From Rhizobium sp. ZPR4 (lineage in GTDB: Bacteria; Pseudomonadota; Alphaproteobacteria; Rhizobiales; Rhizobiaceae): a DNA stretch of 64,000 nt. This document shows positions 37,502 through 46,923 of this stretch, piece after piece; positions within the stretch are counted from its first letter, which is position 1; every line of letters starts with the position of its first letter. The notes below the pieces were generated by a model, which worked only from the letters and a program-made list of their open reading frames with translations, was not told the origin of the DNA and made no database searches. Position numbers and translations under genes: made by a program. Location of the stretch: contig NZ_CP157967.1 in assembly GCF_040215725.1 (NCBI RefSeq), forward strand, positions 3,008,501 to 3,072,500. Reading direction: 5' to 3'.

Positions 37502-39070
37502 ATGTTTGAAAACCTCCAGGACCGTCTTGGTTCCATTCTGAATGGACTGACAGGCCGCGGCGCGCTTTCGGAAGCCGATGTTTCCGCAGCGCTGCGCGAG
37601 GTTCGCCGCGCGCTGCTCGAAGCCGACGTGGCACTGGATGTCGTTCGCTCCTTTACCGACCGCGTCCGCGAAAAGGCCGTCGGCGCCGAAATCCTGAAGT
37701 CGATCAAGCCCGGCCAGATGGTCGTCAAGATCGTCCATGACGAGCTGATCGAAATGCTCGGCGGCGAAGGCGTGGGCATCGATCTCAATGCACCTGCCCC
37801 TGTCGTCGTCATGATGGTCGGCCTGCAGGGTTCTGGTAAGACGACGACGACGGCGAAGATCGCCAGCCGCATGACGAGCCGCGACCGCAAGAAGGTCCTG
37901 ATGGCCTCGCTCGACACGCGCCGTCCGGCCGCGCAGGAGCAGCTGCGCCAGCTCGGCGTGCAGACGGGCGTCGACACGCTTCCGATCATCGCGGGTCAGT
38001 CGCCGACCGATATTGCCGCGCGCGCCGTGCAGGCTGCCAAGCTCGGCGGCCATGACGTCGTCATCCTCGACACCGCCGGCCGCACGCATATCGACGAGCC
38101 GCTCATGGTCGAGATGGCGGATATCAAGAAGAAGTCCAATCCGCACGAAATCCTGCTGGTTGCCGACAGCTTGACCGGTCAGGACGCTGTCAATCTCGCC
38201 CGCAACTTCGACGAGCGCGTCGGGATCACCGGCCTCGTGCTGACCCGTATGGACGGCGACGGCCGCGGCGGTGCGGCCCTTTCGATGCGCGCCGTGACCG
38301 GCAAGCCGATCAAGCTGATCGGCGTCGGCGAAAAAATGGGCGAGCTGGAAGAATTCCATCCCCGCCGCATCGCCGACCGCATCCTCGGCATGGGCGACAT
38401 CGTCTCGCTGGTCGAGCGGGCAGCCGAGAATATCGACGCCGAAAAGGCGGCTGCCATGGCCGCCAAGATGGCCAAGGGCAAGTTCGACCTGAACGATCTG
38501 GCCGACCAGCTCGGTCAGATGCAGAAGATGGGCGGCATGGGCGGCATCATGGGCATGATGCCCGGCATGGCCGGCATGAAGGACAAGATGGCCGCAGCCG
38601 GCCTCAACGACAAGCTTTTCGGCCGCCAGCTCGCCATCATCTCCTCGATGACCAAGGCAGAGCGCGCCAATCCGGACCTCCTCAAGCATTCCCGCAAGAA
38701 GCGCATCGCCGCCGGCTCCGGCACCGACGCCTCCGACATCAACAAGCTTCTGAAAATGCACCGCCAGATGGCGGACATGATGAAGATGATGGGCGGCAAG
38801 GGCAAAGGCGGCATGATGAAGCAGCTCATGGGCGGCCTTGCCGGCAAGATGGGCCTCGGCGGCGGTATGGGCGGCATGCCCGACCTGTCGAACATGGACC
38901 CCAAGCAGCTCGAAGCCCTGCAGAAGCAGGCCGAAGCCGCAGGCCTCGGTCGTCCCGGCGGCATGCCAGGCCTCGGCGGCGGTGGTGGTTTGCCAGGTCT
39001 CGGTGGCGCCAAGCTACCAGGCCTCGGCGGTGGTTTCCCGGGGCTTCCCGGTTTGCCGAAGAAGAAGTGA
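37502..39070 (+). CDS. ffh: Signal recognition particle protein Ffh
   Basis: A 522-residue SRP GTPase. The N-terminal helices lead to the G domain with GLQGSGKTTT (107-116), the DTAGRTH motif and TRMDGDGRGG; the Met-rich M domain (from about residue 330) binds 4.5S RNA and signal peptides. The C-terminus is drawn out into a long Gly/Met/Pro/Leu-rich tail with repeated GLGGG and LPGLGG-like units (residues about 440-522), longer than in E. coli. AAGGAAGAA precedes the start. The gene heads the ffh-chorismate mutase-rpsP group. Confidence 0.97.
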   Translation: MFENLQDRLGSILNGLTGRGALSEADVSAALREVRRALLEADVALDVVRSFTDRVREKAVGAEILKSIKPGQMVVKIVHDELIEMLGGEGVGIDLNAPAPVVVMMVGLQGSGKTTTTAKIASRMTSRDRKKVLMASLDTRRPAAQEQLRQLGVQTGVDTLPIIAGQSPTDIAARAVQAAKLGGHDVVILDTAGRTHIDEPLMVEMADIKKKSNPHEILLVADSLTGQDAVNLARNFDERVGITGLVLTRMDGDGRGGAALSMRAVTGKPIKLIGVGEKMGELEEFHPRRIADRILGMGDIVSLVERAAENIDAEKAAAMAAKMAKGKFDLNDLADQLGQMQKMGGMGGIMGMMPGMAGMKDKMAAAGLNDKLFGRQLAIISSMTKAERANPDLLKHSRKKRIAAGSGTDASDINKLLKMHRQMADMMKMMGGKGKGGMMKQLMGGLAGKMGLGGGMGGMPDLSNMDPKQLEALQKQAEAAGLGRPGGMPGLGGGGGLPGLGGAKLPGLGGGFPGLPGLPKKK

Positions 39071-39088
39071 GAAGGATCGTTGACCCCC

Positions 39089-39391
39089 ATGATTGATCCA
39101 GACATCAAGGCCCAATTGGGCAACTACCGCCAGTCGATCGACAATATCGATGCCGCACTGGTGCATATGCTGGCCGAACGCTTCCGCTGCACCAAAGAGG
39201 TCGGCGTGCTGAAGGCCAAGTACGACCTGCCGCCGGCCGACCCGGCGCGCGAAGAATTTCAGATCGAGCGCCTGCGCCGCCTGGCAAAGGACGCAAATCT
39301 GGACCCGGATTTCGCCGAGAAGTTCCTGAACTTCGTCATCAAGGAAGTCATCCGGCATCATGAACAGATCGCTGCGGATTTCAAAGGGTAA
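39089..39391 (+). CDS. Chorismate mutase (AroQ class)
   Basis: A 100-residue all-helical enzyme that turns chorismate into prephenate. The AroQ pattern is visible: [20 protein letters not shown] with the first active-site Arg, [14 protein letters not shown] with the conserved Lys, and the terminal helix [13 protein letters not shown]. The ATG at 39089 fits the family, but a TTG three codons earlier (39080) is closer to the AAGGA ribosome site, so the start is open. It lies 18 bases after ffh and before rpsP, an arrangement known in rhizobia. Confidence 0.9.
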   Translation: MIDPDIKAQLGNYRQSIDNIDAALVHMLAERFRCTKEVGVLKAKYDLPPADPAREEFQIERLRRLAKDANLDPDFAEKFLNFVIKEVIRHHEQIAADFKG

Positions 39392-39519
39392 CCCCCTGGC
39401 CGCATGATCCCGAAAGACGCGAGCACGTTTTCGAGAGGGATCACGCAGCACGAGAAAAGCAGCGCGACGTAACCATACCGCACAACGAAGCGGTCAAGAA
39501 AAGCCTAAGGAGAATGAAC

Positions 39520-39882
39520 ATGGCATTGAAAATTCGTCTCGCCCGCGGTGGCTCCAAGAAGCGCCCGTACTACCACGTTGTTGTTGCCGACGCCCGCTCG
39601 CCGCGCGACGGCCGTTTCCTGGAGACCCTCGGCTCCTGGAACCCGATGCTTGCCAAGGACGACGCCAAGCGCGTTGAACTCAAGGCCGAGCGCATCAAGC
39701 ATTGGCTCGACCACGGCGCACAGCCGACCGACCGCGTTCTGCGCTTCCTCGCCGAAGCCGGCATCGCAACGCGCGAAGCCAAGAACAACCCGGAAAAGGC
39801 AAAGCCGGGCAAGCGCGCTCAGGAACGCGCTGCTGAAAAGGCACAGAAGGCTGCTGACGCCGCCGCTGCTGCTTCTGAATAA
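39520..39882 (+). CDS. rpsP: 30S ribosomal protein S16
   Basis: A 120-residue S16. [20 protein letters not shown] is the family start and the rest of the core follows ([27 protein letters not shown]). The C-terminus carries a Lys/Ala-rich extension of about 35 residues, usual in alphaproteobacteria. The start at 39520 is preferred over 39514 because AAGGAGA lies 7 bases upstream. A strong terminator follows, separating it from rimM. Confidence 0.97.
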   Translation: MALKIRLARGGSKKRPYYHVVVADARSPRDGRFLETLGSWNPMLAKDDAKRVELKAERIKHWLDHGAQPTDRVLRFLAEAGIATREAKNNPEKAKPGKRAQERAAEKAQKAADAAAAASE

Positions 39883-39903
39883 TCGGTCCTTGTGACTGTC
39901 GAA

Positions 39904-39937
39904 AACGGGCGGCATGGCAACATGCCGCCCGTTTTTT
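39904..39937 (+). terminator. Terminator after rpsP
   Basis: AACGGGCGGCATG, a GCAA tetraloop and CATGCCGCCCGTT, followed by TTTT. It is a perfect 13-bp stem, so rimM and trmD need their own promoter or read-through. Confidence 0.92.
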
Positions 39938-40004
39938 GTTTCCCATCGGCTGGCGTTCAGCCTATGAGAGAACGCAATTGATCCCGGCAATCGGCGAAGA
40001 AACC

Positions 40005-40598
40005 ATGACGAAACTGCAAAATCCGGTACTGATGGCAACGATCGGCGCAGCGCAGGGCCTGAGAGGCGAGGTGCGCGCCCGCGCCTATACATCCGATCCG
40101 ACCGCACTCGGCGACTACGGCCACCTGCACAGCATGGACGGCCGCAGCTTCGAGGTGCTGGAAATCCGCGAAGCCAAGAACGTTGTGGTGGTGCGCTTTC
40201 GCGGCGTCAATGACCGCAACGCCGCCGAAGCGTTGAACGGGCTGGAACTCTACATCGAGCGCGACAACCTGCCGGACGAGGAACTCGACGACGACGAATT
40301 CTTCTACACCGACCTCGAAGGTCTGGAAGCCGTCGACGACGAGGGCACCGGCTACGGCACGGTCAGCGGCGTCTATGATTTCGGCGCCGGCGATCTGCTG
40401 GAGCTGAAAGGCCCCGGCAAGCGCCCCGTGCTGATCCCTTTCTCTGAAGCCGCCGTGCTCGAAATCGATCTGGAGGGCGGCAAGATTTTAATAGATCCTC
40501 TGGCCGCCGGCCTGATCGACAGTCCCGACGACCTGATCGGCAAACCGGAAAAGTCGGAAAAACCCGAGAAGCCGCAGGGCAAGCCGAAGAAGAAGTGA
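40005..40598 (+). CDS. rimM: Ribosome maturation factor RimM
   Basis: A 197-residue 30S-assembly factor that binds S19. [20 protein letters not shown] is the family N-terminus; the PRC-barrel half holds [16 protein letters not shown] and [10 protein letters not shown]. The C-terminus is a Lys/Pro/Glu tail. The start at 40005 ([14 protein letters not shown]) agrees with the family; the frame open to 39936 only covers the terminator. trmD follows after 24 bases. Confidence 0.95.
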   Translation: MTKLQNPVLMATIGAAQGLRGEVRARAYTSDPTALGDYGHLHSMDGRSFEVLEIREAKNVVVVRFRGVNDRNAAEALNGLELYIERDNLPDEELDDDEFFYTDLEGLEAVDDEGTGYGTVSGVYDFGAGDLLELKGPGKRPVLIPFSEAAVLEIDLEGGKILIDPLAAGLIDSPDDLIGKPEKSEKPEKPQGKPKKK

Positions 40599-40622
40599 TC
40601 CTCGTTGGGAAGTGACCGCGCC

Positions 40623-41315
40623 ATGAGTTTCCAGGCGACCATATTGACGCTTTATCCCGAGATGTTTCCCGGTCATCTCGGCACCTCGCTTGCCGGCAAG
40701 GCGATGGAACGCGGGCAGTGGTCGCTCGACACTCTGCAGATCCGCGACTTCACGACCGACAAGCACCGCACCGTCGACGACACGCCGGCCGGTGGCGGCG
40801 CCGGCATGGTGCTGAAGCCGGATGTGCTTGCCCGCGCCATCGACCACGCCAGCGAGAACGACAGCCGCCCGCGCCTGCTGATGAGCCCGCGCGGCAAGCC
40901 GCTGACGCAGAAGCGCGTGCGCGAACTTGCTGATGGAGACGGCGTCATCATCGTCTGCGGCCGCTTCGAAGGCGTCGACCAGCGCGTCATCGACGGCCGC
41001 GACCTCGAGGAAGTCTCGATCGGCGACTACATCCTCTCAGGCGGCGAGCCGGCTGCCCTCATCCTGCTCGACGCCATCGTCCGCATCCTGCCCGGCGTCA
41101 TGGGCAACGACCTCTCCGGCCTGCACGAAAGTTTTGAAGGCGGCCTGCTGGAACATCCGCACTATACCCGCCCGCAAATCTGGGAGGGTCGCGAGATTCC
41201 AGCCATCCTCACCTCAGGCAACCACGCGGCAATTGCCAAATGGCAGAAAGAGCAGGCCGAGCAGCTGACGAAGGAGCGCCGGCCGGATCTTCTGCCAAAA
41301 CCATCAGCGAAATAG
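40623..41315 (+). CDS. trmD: tRNA (guanine37-N1)-methyltransferase
   Basis: A 230-residue SPOUT methyltransferase that makes m1G37 in tRNAs and prevents frameshifting. [17 protein letters not shown] opens the protein, [12 protein letters not shown] and [16 protein letters not shown] are knot-forming motifs, and [17 protein letters not shown] is the S-adenosylmethionine site. The start at 40623 is chosen by homology over 40605. It pairs with rimM upstream; rplS is 268 bases further on. Confidence 0.97.
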   Translation: MSFQATILTLYPEMFPGHLGTSLAGKAMERGQWSLDTLQIRDFTTDKHRTVDDTPAGGGAGMVLKPDVLARAIDHASENDSRPRLLMSPRGKPLTQKRVRELADGDGVIIVCGRFEGVDQRVIDGRDLEEVSIGDYILSGGEPAALILLDAIVRILPGVMGNDLSGLHESFEGGLLEHPHYTRPQIWEGREIPAILTSGNHAAIAKWQKEQAEQLTKERRPDLLPKPSAK

Positions 41316-41435
41316 CTCCAAACCGGCCGCCAGATCAAAAACTGCCCCCGGGGCACCCCAATCCGCAACAAAGGCCACTTAAATCGGCCGCAAGGGGTGA
41401 CAAACCCGTGACAATGAGGTATGTGCGCGCCCGGC

Positions 41436-41451
41436 ATGGGAAATTTCCCAT
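41436..41451. promoter_or_regulatory. 16-bp palindrome upstream of rplS
   Basis: ATGGGAAATTTCCCAT is a perfect palindrome in the 268-base gap between trmD and rplS, 130 bases before the rplS start. Its role is unknown; a protein-binding site or the base of an RNA hairpin are both possible. Confidence 0.4.
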
Positions 41452-41583
41452 CAACCACCAAAGAAAAGCAGACGTATCCGCCCCTGCCGTAACAGGCATA
41501 TATCCGAGGCGAGACTTTCGGGTCCGACCAAGGATAGATCGTTCGGGCGCTCTGGCTGTTGAAGCAACAACGAGGTTGATACT

Positions 41584-42129
41584 ATGAACATCATTCAGCA
41601 GTTGGAAGCCGAACAGGCTGCCAAGATCGAAGCCAAGCGCACGCTTCCCGAATTTTCCGCTGGCGACACCGTTCGCGTCAACGTGAAGGTCACGGAAGGC
41701 AACCGTACCCGCGTTCAGGCCTATGAAGGCGTTTGCATCGCCCGCTCCGGCGGCGGTCTGCAGGAAAACTTCACGGTTCGCAAGATCTCCTACGGCGAAG
41801 GCGTCGAGCGCGTATTCCCGGTCTACTCTCCGATGATCGAAAGCGTCGAAGTCGTTCGCCGCGGTAAGGTCCGTCGCGCCAAGCTCTACTACCTGCGCGA
41901 CCTGCGCGGTAAGGCTGCCCGTATCGTCGAGAACACCGGCACCCGCGCCCGCAAGCTCAACGACGCCGAGCGCCAGGCTCTGGCCGAAGAGAAGGCACGC
42001 ATCGAAGCCGAGAAGGTTGCAGCCGCCCAGGCGCTCGCAGCCGAGAAGGCAGCAGCTGAAGCCGCAGAAGCAAAGGCAGCTGCAGAAGCTGCTGCTGCAG
42101 CCGCAGCAGCCGAGCCGGCAGCAGAATAA
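41584..42129 (+). CDS. rplS: 50S ribosomal protein L19
   Basis: A 181-residue L19. The core ([26 protein letters not shown], then [19 protein letters not shown]) covers about 125 residues. The remaining 55 residues are an Ala/Glu/Lys-rich coiled-coil-like extension, typical of rhizobial L19 but absent in E. coli. GAGG precedes the ATG. It may be transcribed from its own promoter in the long gap upstream, and it is closed by a terminator. Confidence 0.97.
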   Translation: MNIIQQLEAEQAAKIEAKRTLPEFSAGDTVRVNVKVTEGNRTRVQAYEGVCIARSGGGLQENFTVRKISYGEGVERVFPVYSPMIESVEVVRRGKVRRAKLYYLRDLRGKAARIVENTGTRARKLNDAERQALAEEKARIEAEKVAAAQALAAEKAAAEAAEAKAAAEAAAAAAAAEPAAE

Positions 42130-42158
42130 GCTTCGATCCACACGGATCGCAGCAATGG

Positions 42159-42184
42159 AAGGCGGCCCTCGGGTCGCCTTTTTT
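42159..42184 (+). terminator. Terminator after rplS
   Basis: AAGGCGGCCC and GGGTCGCCTT pair (one G-U) around TC and are followed by TTTT. Confidence 0.85.
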
Positions 42185-42405
42185 GCTGCCTGCCACATAC
42201 ACAGGGCGGGTCTGCATCGGGCGAAAAGAATATTTCTCTATTCGCTGTCCACTTTGGGGTTGCTTTTCCATTTTTATGATCGCGACCATGGCAATCGCCT
42301 TGCCATCCCCTTCACAAATATGACAGTTTTCCGCCACGCTTGCGCCGGATGAGTTCAGGTCGAACCGACCTGAAATCTGAGGCCGCGCCAGTATCAAATA
42401 GGGAG

Positions 42406-42451
42406 AGCATGACGTCATCCGAAAACCGCTGACACTTTTCGGCATCATGCT
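42406..42451. repeat. Rhizobial palindromic repeat (AGCATGA ... TCATGCT)
   Basis: AGCATGA and CATCCGAAAA pair with TTTTCGG and TCATGCT around CCGCTGACAC. This short element recurs widely in rhizobial intergenic DNA. A degenerate relative may lie at 39400-39445. Confidence 0.6.
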
Positions 42452-42469
42452 CTAATCGGGGAGATTTCC

Positions 42470-43267
42470 ATGGCATTCCGTCGTTCGTTTCTTTTGGGCC
42501 TCAGCGCCCTCGTGCTTGCGCCTTTCGCCTCCTTCGCCGCCGATCTGCCTGATCTCAAGGGCAAGACCGTCGTCGTCGTCACCGAGAATGCCTATCCGCC
42601 GCTGCAGTTCATCGATCCGAAGACGAACAAGGCGATCGGCTGGGAATATGACGCGATGAACGAGATCGCCAAGCGCCTGAACTTCAAGGTCGAATACCAG
42701 AACACCAGCTGGGATGCGATGATCCAGGCCGTCTCCGAAGGCCAGTACAACATCGGCATGACCGGCATCACCATCAAGGACGACCGCAAGCAGAAGGTGG
42801 ATTTCTCCGATCCCTACATGCGCTCCGAACAGTTCATGCTCGTGCGCGGCGACGAGAAGCGCTTCACGGATGCCAAGAGCTTCGCCGCTTTCAAGGACGG
42901 TCTGATCGGCGCACAGCCGGGCACGACGCCCTTCTACACCGCCGTCTATTCGGTCCTCGACGGCAACGAGCAGAACCCGCGCATCAAGACCTTCGAAACC
43001 TTCGGCGCCACCGTGCAGGCACTGAAGACGGGTGACGTCGATACGGTTCTGACCGATGGCACCGCCGGCAAGGGCTATGTCGATGCCTCGAACGGCGGTC
43101 TGAAGCTGGTCGGCGGCCCGCTCGGCACCGAGGATTTCGGCTTCATCTTCCAGAAGGGTTCCGATCTCGTCGCTCCGGTCAATGCCGCGATCGCGAGCCT
43201 CAAGGCTGACGGCACGCTCGAGGCGCTGAACAAGAAGTGGTTCCTCGACTACAAGATGGGCCAATGA
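42470..43267 (+). CDS. Amino-acid ABC transporter substrate-binding protein (family 3)
   Basis: A 265-residue periplasmic binding protein. After a signal peptide (residues about 1-24, ending ASFAA) it has the family-3 fold: VVVVTENAYPPLQFIDP, GWEYDAMNEIAKRL, MTGITIKDDRKQKVDFSDPY and the hinge region QPGTTPFYTA. The ligand is probably a polar amino acid. GGGGAG lies 6 bases upstream of the start. The permease gene follows after 34 bases, but no ATPase gene is adjacent. Confidence 0.92.
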   Translation: MAFRRSFLLGLSALVLAPFASFAADLPDLKGKTVVVVTENAYPPLQFIDPKTNKAIGWEYDAMNEIAKRLNFKVEYQNTSWDAMIQAVSEGQYNIGMTGITIKDDRKQKVDFSDPYMRSEQFMLVRGDEKRFTDAKSFAAFKDGLIGAQPGTTPFYTAVYSVLDGNEQNPRIKTFETFGATVQALKTGDVDTVLTDGTAGKGYVDASNGGLKLVGGPLGTEDFGFIFQKGSDLVAPVNAAIASLKADGTLEALNKKWFLDYKMGQ

Positions 43268-43301
43268 ACTCTGAAGATCGATATATCGGAAGCCCGCTCT
43301 G

Positions 43302-44180
43302 ATGGCACCTTTGGCAGGCCCGGGCGGGCACCGCGGCAAGGAAGACTTTCCCTGGTGGCTGGTTGCGCTTGCCATTCTCGGCATCGCCGCCTCCTTCGCA
43401 ATCGCGGCGAACGGCCTCTATGCCCAGATTTTCTCTCTTCTGTTGAACGGCATCGGCGTCACGGTCTTCGTGACGCTGGTGGCGTTTACGCTCGCCATGC
43501 TGCTTGGCCTGGCGCTGGCGCTGCTCGGCCTGTCGGATTTCCTCGTGCTCAGGCAGGTCGCGCGTTTCTATATCGAGATCGTGCGCGGCATCCCGATACT
43601 GGTGCTGCTTTCCTACATCGCCTTCGTCGGCACGCCGGCCTTCGTCGCCGTTTATAATTTCATCGTCTCGCCGTTGATTTCCGCGGGCTGGATGAGCTCG
43701 CTCATCACCCGCGACGTGCCGTTCGTCTGGCGCACGATCATCGCGCTGACCATTGCCTATTCCTCCTTCATCGCCGAAATCTTCCGCGCCGGCATCCAGG
43801 CGGTCGACCAGGGCCAGATCGAGGCGGCAAAGGCGCTCGGCCTCAGCCGCTTCCAGCGCTTCCGCCTTGTGGTCTTTCCGCAGGCGATCCGCGTCATCCT
43901 GCCGCCGCTCTCCAACGATTTCATCGCCATGGTGAAGGACAGCTCGCTGGTCTCCGTGCTCGGCGTCGCCGATATCAGCCAGCTCGCCAAGCTCTACTAC
44001 TCCGCCAATTTCCGCTATTTCGAAACGCTGTCGATCCTCGCCTTCATCTATCTGCTTCTGACGGTCGGCCTCTCGCTGTTGCTCAGGCAGCTCGAAGCCT
44101 GGATGCGCCGGCGTTCGGGCAGCGATCGCTCCGCCTTCCCTCGTATGGCAGCAGCACAGCCGCCAGGCGCGCAAGTTTGA
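43302..44180 (+). CDS. Amino-acid ABC transporter permease (HisM/GlnP type)
   Basis: A 292-residue membrane protein with about six hydrophobic helices. VEIVRGIPILVLL-like IEIVRGIPILVLLSYIAF and the EAA loop EAAKALGLSRFQRFRLVVFP are the hallmark of polar amino-acid permeases; this loop docks the ATPase. The N-terminus has an extra charged segment. It forms one unit with the binding protein upstream and must use an ATPase encoded elsewhere or shared with another system. Confidence 0.92.
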   Translation: MAPLAGPGGHRGKEDFPWWLVALAILGIAASFAIAANGLYAQIFSLLLNGIGVTVFVTLVAFTLAMLLGLALALLGLSDFLVLRQVARFYIEIVRGIPILVLLSYIAFVGTPAFVAVYNFIVSPLISAGWMSSLITRDVPFVWRTIIALTIAYSSFIAEIFRAGIQAVDQGQIEAAKALGLSRFQRFRLVVFPQAIRVILPPLSNDFIAMVKDSSLVSVLGVADISQLAKLYYSANFRYFETLSILAFIYLLLTVGLSLLLRQLEAWMRRRSGSDRSAFPRMAAAQPPGAQV

Positions 44181-44251
44181 TCGGTGCGGCCAAATGCCGA
44201 CCGTACCGACACACCCCATCGTCGCCATTGCCGAAGGTTTTGAAAATTGAT

Positions 44252-44386
44252 ATGAGCATGGCCATGAGTAAGATCATGAGCAAGGACGGGCGTTACGTCA
44301 CGGCTTTCGTGCTGCAGGACCACAAGCGCCTGCCGGCACGTTTCTTTGCGATGATTTCGGGCGCGCTCAACAGCCGACTTCGCTGA
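44252..44386 (+). CDS. Possible small protein of 44 residues upstream of leuC
   Basis: An open frame beginning MSMAMSKIMSKDGRYVTAF and ending ISGALNSRLR lies between the permease gene and leuC. Third-position GC is high, as in its neighbours, which supports coding. The ribosome site is poor, and I recognise no family. It is basic (Lys/Arg-rich). It may be a real small protein or chance. Confidence 0.3.
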   Translation: MSMAMSKIMSKDGRYVTAFVLQDHKRLPARFFAMISGALNSRLR

Positions 44387-44455
44387 TCACACCCGAGGCC
44401 GGCGGTCCTGATCCGTCAATCCCCTTTTCGACAATGCCAATATGGATCTGTAGCC

Positions 44456-45865
44456 ATGAGCGCTCCACGCACACTTTACGATAAAATCTGGGATGACCAT
44501 CTGGTCGACGCGCAAGACGACGGCACCTGTCTTCTCTATATCGACCGCCATCTCGTTCACGAGGTGACGTCACCGCAGGCCTTCGAAGGCCTGCGCATGA
44601 CCGGTCGAAAGGTTCACGCGCCGCAGAAGACGCTGGCTGTCGTCGACCATAACGTACCGACCTCGGCCGATCGCCATCTCGGCATCAAGAACGAGGAAAG
44701 CCGCATCCAGGTCGAGCAGCTCGCCAAGAATGCCGCCGAGTTCGGCGTGGAATACTACTCCGAAAACGACAAGCGTCAGGGCATCGTTCACATTATCGGA
44801 CCCGAGCAGGGCTTCACGCTGCCCGGCATGACCATCGTCTGCGGCGACAGCCACACCTCGACCCATGGCGCCTTCGGCTCGCTCGCCCACGGTATCGGCA
44901 CCTCCGAGGTCGAGCATGTGCTCGCCACGCAGACGCTGATCCAGAAGAAGGCCAAGAACATGCTGGTGCAGGTCGACGGCCAGCTGCCGCCGGGTGTCAC
45001 CGCCAAGGACATCATCCTTGCCATCATCGGCGAAATCGGCACCGCGGGCGGCACCGGCTACGTCATCGAATATGCCGGCGAAGCCATTCGCGCGCTGTCG
45101 ATGGAAGGCCGCATGACCATCTGCAACATGTCGATCGAAGGCGGCGCCCGCGCCGGCCTCATCGCGCCGGATGAGATCACCTTCGAATACATCAAGGGCA
45201 AGCCGCGCGCGCCGAAGGGCGAAGCGCTGGAACAGGCAATCGCCTACTGGAAAACGCTGCAGTCGGACGAAGGCGCGCATTACGACCGCATCGTCAAGCT
45301 CGATGCCGCCAGCCTGCCGCCGATCGTTTCCTGGGGCTCCTCGCCGGAAGACGTCATCTCCGTTCAGGGCGTCGTCCCGAACCCGGATGAAATCCAGGAC
45401 GAGACCAAGCGTACCTCCAAGTGGCGCGCCCTCGACTATATGGGCCTGAAGCCCGGCACCCCGATGACCGAGATCAACGTCGATCGCGTCTTCATCGGCT
45501 CCTGCACCAACGGCCGCATCGAAGACCTGCGCGCCGTTGCCAAGGTCGTCGAAGGCAAGACGGTGGCCTCCACAGTCGACGCCATGATCGTTCCGGGCTC
45601 CGGCCTCGTGAAGGAGCAGGCGGAAGCCGAAGGCCTCGACAAGATCTTCAAGGCTGCCGGTTTCGACTGGCGCGAGCCTGGCTGTTCCATGTGCCTCGCC
45701 ATGAACGACGACCGGCTGAAGCCGGGCGAGCGTTGCGCTTCGACCTCGAACCGCAACTTCGAAGGCCGTCAGGGCTTCAAGGGCCGCACGCATCTGGTCT
45801 CGCCGGCCATGGCCGCAGCCGCCGCGATCGCCGGTCACTTCGTCGATATCCGCGAGTGGAAGTAA
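44456..45865 (+). CDS. leuC: 3-isopropylmalate dehydratase large subunit
   Basis: A 469-residue iron-sulfur enzyme that isomerises 2- to 3-isopropylmalate in leucine synthesis, together with LeuD. The cluster cysteines are in [13 protein letters not shown] and GCSMCLAMN. Signatures [20 protein letters not shown] and RNFEGRQG are present. The length is normal. The ribosome site is weak. leuD is not adjacent, as usual in rhizobia, where leuC and leuD are separate. A strong terminator follows. Confidence 0.97.
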   Translation: MSAPRTLYDKIWDDHLVDAQDDGTCLLYIDRHLVHEVTSPQAFEGLRMTGRKVHAPQKTLAVVDHNVPTSADRHLGIKNEESRIQVEQLAKNAAEFGVEYYSENDKRQGIVHIIGPEQGFTLPGMTIVCGDSHTSTHGAFGSLAHGIGTSEVEHVLATQTLIQKKAKNMLVQVDGQLPPGVTAKDIILAIIGEIGTAGGTGYVIEYAGEAIRALSMEGRMTICNMSIEGGARAGLIAPDEITFEYIKGKPRAPKGEALEQAIAYWKTLQSDEGAHYDRIVKLDAASLPPIVSWGSSPEDVISVQGVVPNPDEIQDETKRTSKWRALDYMGLKPGTPMTEINVDRVFIGSCTNGRIEDLRAVAKVVEGKTVASTVDAMIVPGSGLVKEQAEAEGLDKIFKAAGFDWREPGCSMCLAMNDDRLKPGERCASTSNRNFEGRQGFKGRTHLVSPAMAAAAAIAGHFVDIREWK

Positions 45866-45885
45866 ACCTTCAAAGCATGAATGAC

Positions 45886-45914
45886 AAAGGGCGGCCCGAT
45901 GGCCGCCCTTTTTG
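45886..45914 (+). terminator. Terminator of leuC
   Basis: AAAGGGCGGCC, CGAT and GGCCGCCCTTT, followed by T. It also serves the convergent EamA gene, ending at 45941. Confidence 0.9.
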
Positions 45915-45940
45915 TTTGCGAGTAATACCAGATGCCGAAC

Positions 45941-46840
45941 CTATCGCTTTGACGCGACAGGCTGGCTATCAGGTGCGGCAAGTCCTGCCTGCGGAGCCTG
46001 CTGCGCCCGCTGGCTGAGCCAGACGCTACCGAGCACGATGACGATGCCGAACATCTGCATTGGGCTCAGCTGCTGGCCGAGCACTGCCCAACCCAGGATC
46101 ACAGCGGTCGTCGGGCTGAGGAAGCCGAGCGGAGAGACCACGGAGGGCTCAAGCCGCGACAAGCCGCGGAACCAGAGAATATAGGTGAGCGCTGCGCCGA
46201 TCAGGCCGAGATAGGTAAAGCCGAGAATGTTGGCGCCGGTCAGATGCGGCAGCGGCGGTTCGAGCAGCAGCGCCACCGGCAGCAGCAACAGGCCACCCGC
46301 CGTCAGCTGCCATGCCGTGAAGGCCAGCGGCGAGACATCGGGCCGCCAGCGGCGGCTGAGCACGGTGCCGGCTGCCATGGAAAAGGCTCCGGCAATGCCG
46401 GCGACGATACCGATCGGATCGAGCGTCGCATTCGGTGTCAGGATCAGCAACGCAACCCCGCCGATGCCGGCAATGGCTGCGATGATCGAAAGGCTGCGGA
46501 TCGGCGATCCCAGCAGCAATCGCGCCAGTACGATGACGATCAGCGGCTGAACGGCACCGACGGTCGCGGCAACGCCGCCGGGCAACCGATAGGCCGAAAT
46601 GAACAGCAGCCACCAGAAGACCGAAAAATTCAGCGCCCCGAGAACCAGCGACTTCAGCCACCAGACGCCATGCGGCAATTGCCTGACAATGGCGAGCAAA
46701 AGTAACCCTGCCGGTAAGGCACGCAGCATGGCGACAGTGAGGGGATAGCCGGCCGGCAAAAGCTGCGTCGTCACCAGATAGGTGCTGCCCCAGATCGCCG
46801 GCGCGATGGCGGTCAACAACAGATCGAAATTGCGGTTCAT
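45941..46840 (-). CDS. EamA/DMT family transporter
   Basis: A 299-residue inner-membrane protein with ten hydrophobic helices in two EamA halves; PAIWGSTYLVTTQLLP at the start and GLIGAALTYILWFRGL plus LSPTTAVILGWAVLGQ in the second half are typical. The family moves amino acids, metabolites or drugs, usually outwards. It is divergent from a MarR gene; two palindromic operator sites between them suggest direct repression. The substrate is not known. Confidence 0.88.
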   Translation of the reverse strand: MNRNFDLLLTAIAPAIWGSTYLVTTQLLPAGYPLTVAMLRALPAGLLLLAIVRQLPHGVWWLKSLVLGALNFSVFWWLLFISAYRLPGGVAATVGAVQPLIVIVLARLLLGSPIRSLSIIAAIAGIGGVALLILTPNATLDPIGIVAGIAGAFSMAAGTVLSRRWRPDVSPLAFTAWQLTAGGLLLLPVALLLEPPLPHLTGANILGFTYLGLIGAALTYILWFRGLSRLEPSVVSPLGFLSPTTAVILGWAVLGQQLSPMQMFGIVIVLGSVWLSQRAQQAPQAGLAAPDSQPVASKR

Positions 46841-46856
46841 GGTCTTGGTCTCGAAA

Positions 46857-46878
46857 TTTATCTTGATCTCAAGATAAA
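46857..46878. promoter_or_regulatory. MarR operator candidate 1
   Basis: TTTATCTTGA and TCAAGATAAA are exact inverted arms around TC, placed 17 bases before the EamA start and 46 bases before the MarR start. A perfect 10-bp dyad in a MarR/transporter spacer is a strong operator candidate. Confidence 0.7.
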
Positions 46879-46887
46879 CTGAAGTGC

Positions 46888-46904
46888 CTTGACGTCAAGA
46901 TAAA
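46888..46904. promoter_or_regulatory. MarR operator candidate 2
   Basis: CTTGA-CG-TCAAG with ATAAA to the right repeats the core and right arm of the first site. Its centre lies 26 bases from the first. The left outer arm is degenerate, so binding may be weaker. Confidence 0.6.
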
Positions 46905-46923
46905 TTCATGGCGAGATCCAGGT

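Noticed and set aside
39400..39445. Possible copy of the AGCATGA palindrome before rpsP
   Set aside because: Only parts of the arms agree, so it is too degenerate to list as a repeat.
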